Of a stretch of DNA of 64,000 bases, positions 57,950-64,000 are shown in pieces. This stretch comes from Paramyrothecium sp. XJ0827. Taxonomy: Eukaryota > Ascomycota > Sordariomycetes > Hypocreales > Stachybotryaceae. A program made the translations under genes and the position numbers. The stretch spans positions 6,149,001 through 6,213,000 of the forward strand of contig JAJFPB010000002.1 in the NCBI GenBank assembly GCA_020881915.1. Direction: 5' to 3'. Numbering within the stretch: the stretch's first letter is position 1; every line of letters starts with the position of its first letter. The notes under the pieces were generated by a model. The model was not told where the DNA came from. It made no database searches and was given only the letters and a program-made list of their open reading frames with translations.

Positions 57950-59623
57950 TCAACTCCAACTCCTCCTTCTAATTTTACCGTCCTCAACGAAATGTGCATG
58001 CTTCCCGCTCGCTCTCAGCCTGTCCTTTGCCTCTGGCTGGGTGCTCAAGTGCAGCCTCACAGGACCCATTTGGGCCCCCAGAGCCTCCCACATGCCTCCT
58101 TCTTGGCCTTCATTGATAATATACCGAGCACTGTCCCGCAGGTAAGCAGGCAATAAAGTACTGCTCTTATCACCAACTTGCCACGGAATAGACATCTTAT
58201 ACTCCTGATCCTGAATCTCTCGCGATGGTCCAGATAAACCAAGCTGTGTCTGGCGAAGCTGTAAGTCGTTGAGATAGAATTTGTCGTAGCTACGCTCAGC
58301 CTCCCTGTTTAGGAAGAAATCCGCAGCTAGGGGAATCTTATTCTTCTCCTCCTTGTCTTCTTCTGGCTCTGGCATGTTCATAATCTTGTTGTAAGCCCAC
58401 GGTTGGTTCATGGCGATGCAGGCCCGAGCGCATTGGGGTCGCATAGAGGGTCGCGCCTTCGCAAGCTCGCACATTTTATAAGGCGAGGGCAGGGTAGGAT
58501 ACCAAATCCAGTAAGGCAGCTCGTCATCAGGCACGAACGGATCCGCATCAGGAAGCAGGCGCGAGATGTCATTATTCATAACATGACGGGCGTGGATAGC
58601 CCTGCGGAGGGATTCTTCGTAGTAGCAAGACCAACTTCTAGCGACTATTGGTATAACGTGAGGGTTGCGAGATAACCAGATGGCCATGGCCGTGCTGCGA
58701 TAGACGCCAGGAACGAGGCAGTGGAGCTCGTACATAACGCTGCTGCCAGGCCGGCGCAGGCGTGCATAGCGATCAACGTTGCCCTCGTAGGCGGCCACCA
58801 GGATCAGCAAATCTTTGTTCATGGTAGGCAAATCTTCTGGCAGCGGTCCCACAAGCAGGTCGACCTCCTCATCGGTTAGTGTCGGCGGCGCAAGCTCTAC
58901 ATCCTGCATCCCGACGCCCCAATCCTCAGTAATGTTAAAGTAGTGCTGTGAACGGAAGAATCTGTGGTACTCGGTACGCTGTTCAAGCGATGCGCGCACA
59001 GCCGTGTCAGCGTTGAGCCGAGCGCCAGGACGGGGCCGGTCCAGCTCAATAGTGCGCTCATAGTCATTCATGACGGCGTAACGGACAGGTGCAGCCATAA
59101 TGCTCTCGTAGATCTCGCGAGAGCCCTTGTTACTGCCCTTTACTGCAGCTTCACGCGCCTCTTCCGCTATGCTCGGATCCGGAAGCAAGTCGAGCTGGCG
59201 ATACAACTGGGCATAACCAGCGACGGCGCAGGCTCTACCAATCTGGTAGCGCATCGTAGGGAACTTCGATGCGACAAGACGGTACGTTTCCTCGCTGGCA
59301 ATATCCGGATGCCAGATACAATATGGCTGAGCCGAGGCTACTCCCATCTGGTCGTGCTGGGGCACCTCGTTGCTCATGATGAGCCGTGCGTTGCGAGCCC
59401 TGACAAACACTTCCTGCCCCTTTTCACGGCACAGCTCTTCCACCTCATCAGAACGTGCAAATTCGATATGCCAGCGAATGCCGCTGATCAGACATAGCCG
59501 CACCGTATCATTGCCCAGCTGCTGCGGCAGCGGCGTTTGGCCCTGCAATGCTGCTTCACACTCCGCAGGGATCCAATCGTTCTGGCTCAGACGTGCGGCA
59601 ATTTCCAGGTGCGGTGCAGCCAT
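57950..59623 (-). CDS. Conserved-looking 557-aa protein, unknown function
   Basis: An uninterrupted frame of 557 aa starting MAAPHLEIAARLSQNDWIP. It has no signal peptide and no membrane segment and is probably soluble and intracellular. Two stretches have a similar layout: W(H)PDIASEETYRLVASKFPTMRYQIGRACAVAGY near residues 125-160 and WYPTLPSPYKMCELAKARPSMRPQCARACIAMNQ near 380-415. They share a pattern of Pro, then (R/M)R, then a Cys/Ala-rich helix, so the protein may consist of two diverged repeats, possibly helical. I do not recognise the family. It lies directly upstream of the chitinase on the same strand (770-bp gap), which makes a shared role possible but unproven. Confidence 0.65.
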   Translation of the reverse strand: MAAPHLEIAARLSQNDWIPAECEAALQGQTPLPQQLGNDTVRLCLISGIRWHIEFARSDEVEELCREKGQEVFVRARNARLIMSNEVPQHDQMGVASAQPYCIWHPDIASEETYRLVASKFPTMRYQIGRACAVAGYAQLYRQLDLLPDPSIAEEAREAAVKGSNKGSREIYESIMAAPVRYAVMNDYERTIELDRPRPGARLNADTAVRASLEQRTEYHRFFRSQHYFNITEDWGVGMQDVELAPPTLTDEEVDLLVGPLPEDLPTMNKDLLILVAAYEGNVDRYARLRRPGSSVMYELHCLVPGVYRSTAMAIWLSRNPHVIPIVARSWSCYYEESLRRAIHARHVMNNDISRLLPDADPFVPDDELPYWIWYPTLPSPYKMCELAKARPSMRPQCARACIAMNQPWAYNKIMNMPEPEEDKEEKNKIPLAADFFLNREAERSYDKFYLNDLQLRQTQLGLSGPSREIQDQEYKMSIPWQVGDKSSTLLPAYLRDSARYIINEGQEGGMWEALGAQMGPVRLHLSTQPEAKDRLRASGKHAHFVEDGKIRRRSWS

Positions 59624-60144
59624 GGTTGGTTTGTTTGTTTGGGCAGTTGGCTAAGTGGTTGGCTAAGTAGTTGGCTGGCAGGCTTAATGTTGTGCACTTT
59701 GCTCGCTCAGGGGACTGTTTGACCTGGCTCATCTGGGCTGGGCGGCTACTTATTATACACTACACGTGCCAAATTTAGAAACCCCTCAACCATTTTGCAC
59801 CAAGTATACTAGTTGTACATTCAGGTACTCAGCCTCCTCGGGAAACCTTCAAAGTTGCGAGCTGCCGGAACGGGTTTTCCACTCAACCAACACAGGTGCC
59901 AATAATAGCAAAACCAACACCAGCGCCAATAATAGCTGCTGCAAACAAAACTAACACCGGGGCCAATAATCATCATGGCCAACGAATGCAATTACTCCCC
60001 ATTTACGATACTTGTAGCCTTCTGTGATATATCATGGTATTCTTCCTGACGCATGTATGAAGCCGACTTTTCCGCAGGCATGTGTCCGCTCTCTACAAGC
60101 TGAATCCTTTTAAACCAGTTGTTCTATCATTTTGTGTCGCTACG
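59624..60144. other. Divergent promoter with short repeats
   Basis: About 520 bp between the 557-aa gene (minus) and the secreted-protein gene (plus). Near 59650-59685 three short ttggct-type units sit upstream of the minus gene. At 59889-59970 a ~30-bp unit containing gccaataat occurs three times. Confidence 0.6.
59889..59970 (+). repeat. Three gccaataat-containing repeats (CCAAT boxes)
   Basis: Three imperfect units each carry (c)aacac, a short spacer and gccaataat, at about 59889, 59915 and 59951. Every unit includes CCAAT, the site of the fungal CCAAT-binding complex, and lies about 175-255 bp upstream of the secreted-protein start at 60145. A regulatory role is inferred. Confidence 0.55.
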
Positions 60145-61097
60145 ATGCTCTCGAAGCACTTCCTCGGCTTGCACGTTAGCGTGCTAGCCATTCTTTCGTT
60201 GCTCCCTGGAGCTATTGGATGGGGAATGGCGGGCTGTTTTGAACGAATCGGCCCCATTTATCAGACCTATCGTATCGCCGTCGAAATTTGGGGCGCCGAC
60301 CAAACAAAGATCCTACCAGGTCTCGCTAATAAGGGCGGCAACCACCCAAAAGGTGGCGCCAACTTTCTAGAAGCGATGAAGCACCTGGATGGTGACATAT
60401 ACGAAGAGGCAGACCTCAAGGGGTTTGGGGTATTCGATGTCAACAAGCCCGGCCCCGTATATCGAGCCGCAGTCATGCTATTCTACAGTGACGCTCCTGA
60501 CACATTCCCGCTCGAGAAGCTATTCCCAGACGACACCATTGACTTCCCTGATGCTCTCGCCAAGGTACGGGCACTCTTGCACCAAGGTCAGTTCATCCAC
60601 AATGGCATCGTTTCCCCTTGAACACATTATAGGTATATACTAACGTGAGATACCAAACCCCGATAGCTCATGAAGAAGCGAAGGGAACCAATAAATTGGA
60701 CAAGATTCACGAGCCCAAGTTAACCCTTGAACTCTGCTATCAAGAAGCTTTGGTTCACCGCCAGAGCGAAACAGTCAGATTCATAGCCAGAGACTTACTG
60801 AAACATGCTGGGTGGGAAAATGCAAAGCCGCAAGTTAGCGAGGTCAAGTGGCAGCATGATAGCACCTTCAAGATCAAGAGATTCGACGCCCAGGAGACTA
60901 TTAATCAATCACCTGGTGTTAACTTTAATCTCCAGGAGGTGCAGCACTGGGCGACCAATTACGGAGCCAATGACAAGGATTACTCCCGGACTGCAATCAA
61001 GCACCATAAGGTGATCCGCGAACATACAACAAACAAGGAGGAGCTAAATACTTTGCTGACAGAACAAATGTGTTGGTTTAAGAAGCCGGATATTTAG
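60145..61097 (+). CDS. Secreted protein, unknown family, two exons
   Basis: Two exons: 60145-60586 and 60667-61097, with an 80-bp GT-AG intron (phase 1) that joins VRALLHQ to AHEEAKGTNK, giving 290 aa. The Met at 60145 gives a strong signal peptide (SVLAILSLLPGAIGW); an upstream Met at 60082 would bury it. The mature part is mixed alpha/beta in character, with GPIYQTYRIAVEIWG, a GGNHPKGG loop, and only a few cysteines. It has no membrane anchor. I do not recognise the family. Its position near the chitinase and the unknown 557-aa gene suggests an extracellular partner, but this rests on neighbourhood alone. Confidence 0.7.
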
Positions 61098-63061
61098 AGT
61101 AGCTAGATACCTGGGTCGTCTTTGGTTAGAATCTGATTGTTTATTATGTATCTTTGTTTATAACTTTGCATCTTATCGTGATGTATGGAAGTATCATAAT
61201 GGTTGTTGCTGTGTGAATAATACTACAATTTGATGTAATTATGGTCCTTGAAAAGGATTGGAATAAGGTGGCAATAGATTGGCTATTCTTGATCATTTCT
61301 CCCATAGTCAAACTCAACATCCCATCGACAGATATAGAAACAGGCACGATCCTGCTCGCGATCAACCTTGACCAAAGAGCTGCCACCAACAAAAATTGCC
61401 GGCCGCGACAACCACGACGACATACGCCCCTACACTCAAAGCAGCCTCAACTACTACCCCGTCCACCAAATTCGTCTAGCGGCGACCTCAATAACTCAGC
61501 AACCGCTGGTGGTAGCGCTGGAGTGTCGACAACAGCTATCCGCTTGAATGTCTTTGCTCCCATCCTGATGTGGCGCAGACAGGGGCGCCACCGCGATAAC
61601 ACCTTGCTTCGCAGCAATGGCAGTGAGGGCTCCGAAAACAATGGTTACCAGGCTGCGGCTGAGTGGTAGTAGCATGAGGCACGGTGATGCAGGGAATTGT
61701 TTAGGCAAATGGCATGTAGGCTTTTGCGATTAGCCCTCAATCCCAGTTCCCGATGTTAGCCTCTGCGGTACTTTTTCAGTATAAATTACGAAGAGTCTCA
61801 TGGCATCTTTCCAGTCGTGGGAGGCTAAAATTATTAGGAATCTTCCACAGGTAGGGATCAGTGGTACATATACATATTTAGCCCAGAGGAATGGCCCTTT
61901 TGAACAATTCCCATCCTTTGTCGCGCAAAGCGATGTCGCATTCTGATCGCCTATTTGTAAATTGGTGTCTTGACCGAGTGTGTCTCGCGACCGCCTCGTA
62001 CAAACGTAGAAATGGTTCCTGCTGACGCCATTATTTGTGCAACAAAGATTTCAACCCCCTAGTTGAGTCTTGTTCTTCTCAGTCGTTCATGTTTACTTTG
62101 ACCATTTTAACGACACTGATTATTTCCAAACACAAGGCTCCCAAAGCTCCGTGACCATCTGCTTCATGATGACTATATCGAACAGAATGAAACAACTCTA
62201 TAGCTGGAGCATAACGGATAGTCTCGCTTTCTTCATAACCGACCGTTTAGCATGCTTATTGACACTGAAGGTCGCTGCCTGCCCTAGAATTCCCTCCCGG
62301 AGAGAAATTTTTCATTGTCGCTGGCTTATGGTAATACAAAGCCATTTACCAGCAACACGATGGAGAAGTTTACCCAAAAATTCGTTTCTGACCGGCAATC
62401 ATCCTGACTGTAGCTTTGCCACCGTAAGCTGACCATGCGCTTTCGTACCGCGCCTAGCTTCGTGGTCCGTCCGCTCATTAGCCGGGCAACACCTAGACCC
62501 TTTTATGGAGCCATCACCGAGGATACTGTCAGACTGCCTCCGGTGGACTAAAGAGATTTTAGCAACGAGGATAAACCCGGAAGGTGGAAATGACAGCGGG
62601 CCAAGGTTGAGGCCCCTTATCCCAATGAATTGACCGGCAATTATTCACTTTATACGTAAGCCATCGCGCAAGGAGATCCGAAGTTCTGCACTACTGCACC
62701 CACCATTGACTGGTCTTACGTGAGGCTCAGCCCATCGGACGGACACAGGTTCGGCAAGCTAATATGCCAGCAAACAACAGCCGGGCAATTGAAATTGCAA
62801 GCATGAGCCACAACAGCACGTCCAACCGGGGTTGGCATTGTTACACACGTAACCCCTTGATCCGAAGTATTCGGAGCCGCACGTCTCGTAAAAGTAGCCA
62901 ATCCTGCCACCCCTTTCTTTTGATTTCAGTAGCTTATGCCTAGCCGCAATATATATATAAAAAGCTCAAAATATGCCTGAGGTCGATCCTGACGTAACTT
63001 CCTGCCAACTTCCTGCTCAATTCAAACCAATCAGACAAATCATCCCCCAGTAATATTAATC
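61098..63061. other. Intergenic, about 2 kb, no convincing gene
   Basis: An open plus frame at 61241-61669 (142 codons) is low-complexity, has no domain, and is opposed by similar frames on minus. I take it as chance. The last ~120 bp carry a TATA-like atatatataaaaag near 62950 before the membrane-protein gene. Confidence 0.5.
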
Positions 63062-64000
63062 ATGTCGTTTCCCCACGGTCCTTCCTTCCACGGCCCGTCC
63101 CGCTCGTCAATTGACACAAACACTGAGTGCTATCTTTCGCCAGCGGGGAGTGCTTTCAGTGCCATGCTCTCGGCCTTCATCGGCTCCGCCATCAACGGCC
63201 TCTCCTCTGGATGGCTCGTGGCATTCATCACCAGCTGGATCACGTTCATGGCCGTATTCCGGGTTCTGGTCGGCGGCGTGTACATGCTCTACCGTACCGT
63301 GACCAATACGTGGTGGTCCGGCGTCCAGAATAACGCTGCTGCTTCGAGCGAGGATTCCACTTATCTTATGACGGACGATGGCATTAACAGTATCCCTGGA
63401 GAAGATGTCCAACAAACACAGGCGAAGCTCATGTCCCGTTTGAACACTGTCAATAACATGTGGCCGCCTACGGACATGATTCGCGAGCTTGACCTCGAAA
63501 TGCTAGGGCAACAGTTGTCTGAGGGTTGCTTTTCGCGGGCTTTAGGACGTCTGGATCAGAGTGTAACTGCACTCGGGTGGCTCAGCTGGGTGTACGGTGC
63601 CATTTACGCCCCCATTTCGCAGATCATCTGGATCGCGGCGAGCGCTTCCCGAGACGATAATGGAGCGGCCAAAATTGTAAAAGGCTTGACTGTGGCTGTC
63701 ACTGCATTGCCTTTGTGTATAGATTGCCGGGCCAGGTATGGGGCCTCGCTTAAGTGGGGAGGGTACCTGTTCAACCTCACGAATAGCCTCAGCTGTCTCT
63801 TACAGGGGGTTTTCTGCACTTTCTTACTGATACGTGGCGCCGTGGATCTTACGGCTAATTCTTCTGGTTTTCCGTGGCCAATCCTTATCATATACCCCCT
63901 CATAGCTTTGGTGGGATTGGTGGGAAGTGTTACTGCCCTGCCGCTCCGCGATGGCGGCAGGCAGCAATCAGGAAAGGTGCACTGGACTAGATACTTTTTG
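63062..64000 (+). CDS. Multi-pass membrane protein, runs off window
   Basis: Starting at the Met at 63062 the frame stays open for 313 codons to the last base of the window, so the C-terminus is missing. After a polar N-terminus (SFPHGPSFHGPSRSS) there is a long hydrophobic segment (LVAFITSWITFMAVFRVLVGGVYML), a polar loop of ~100 residues, then hydrophobic stretches around SWVYGAIYAPISQIIWIAA, LTVAVTALPLCI, LLQGVFCTFLLI and WPILIIYPLIALVGLVGSV. It is therefore an integral membrane protein. There is no domain I can name. It is the fourth in a row of genes with no identified role around the chitinase, but the link is only positional. Confidence 0.7.
   Translation, partial: MSFPHGPSFHGPSRSSIDTNTECYLSPAGSAFSAMLSAFIGSAINGLSSGWLVAFITSWITFMAVFRVLVGGVYMLYRTVTNTWWSGVQNNAAASSEDSTYLMTDDGINSIPGEDVQQTQAKLMSRLNTVNNMWPPTDMIRELDLEMLGQQLSEGCFSRALGRLDQSVTALGWLSWVYGAIYAPISQIIWIAASASRDDNGAAKIVKGLTVAVTALPLCIDCRARYGASLKWGGYLFNLTNSLSCLLQGVFCTFLLIRGAVDLTANSSGFPWPILIIYPLIALVGLVGSVTALPLRDGGRQQSGKVHWTRYFL

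Noticed and set aside
57848..58156. Plus-strand hydrophobic frame resembling a signal peptide
   Set aside because: It overlaps the 3' end of the 557-aa gene antisense, and the hydrophobic run looks incidental.
61241..61669. Plus-strand 142-codon frame
   Set aside because: Low-complexity, with similar open frames on the opposite strand and no domain.

Overview
This window is nuclear DNA of a filamentous ascomycete (Pezizomycotina; a Sordariomycete, perhaps Hypocreales, is an inference). The evidence is many short (47-128 bp) GT-AG introns, a non-reducing polyketide synthase (NR-PKS) with its tailoring genes, HET and NLR-type genes, DUF3433, a subgroup-C 'killer-toxin-like' chitinase, and AT-rich tracts that look like old RIP damage. 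No rRNA, tRNA or CRISPR was recognised.

Layout. 1-5.5 kb: a three-copy tandem repeat, a small secreted Hce2/Ecp2-like protein, an AT-rich tract and an intact five-exon tyrosinase. 5.5-16.4 kb: a gene-poor stretch, a zearalenone-lactonase-like hydrolase that lost its C-terminus, a decayed NB-ARC/TPR (NLR) gene, a frameshifted beta-lactamase-type serine hydrolase and a multi-pass membrane protein. 16.7-21.0 kb: a 4.3-kb element with ~223-bp terminal inverted repeats and a 9-bp target duplication. It holds a decapitated hAT transposase gene and the 3' half of a Copia retrotransposon with its LTR. 21.6-28.3 kb: a 1318-aa DUF3433 membrane protein, 2.2 kb without genes, and a small secreted SH3-like protein. 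29.2-29.5 kb: an SDR relic.

30.9-47.7 kb is the biosynthetic core: hexapeptide O-acetyltransferase, O-methyltransferase, NR-PKS (2515 aa; SAT-KS-AT-PT-ACP-CMeT-esterase/TE), cytochrome P450 and a Zn2Cys6 regulator. The PKS and P450 diverge from a 567-bp shared promoter carrying a perfect CGG-N6-CCG site, a plausible target of the regulator. The domain order predicts a C-methylated monocyclic aromatic acid of the orsellinic type, released by the terminal esterase, then O-methylated, oxidised and perhaps acetylated. The final product cannot be named from sequence.

49.8-64 kb: a HET-domain gene with one frameshift, convergent with a 1306-aa LysM/chitin-binding/GH18 chitinase, then three genes of unknown function: a 557-aa protein, a 290-aa secreted protein and a multi-pass membrane protein running off the window end. 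This right-hand set may be a secreted wall-attack or antagonism locus (inference).

Exon structures were worked out by hand from splice signals, reading-frame continuity and remembered family motifs. None has been checked against transcripts.
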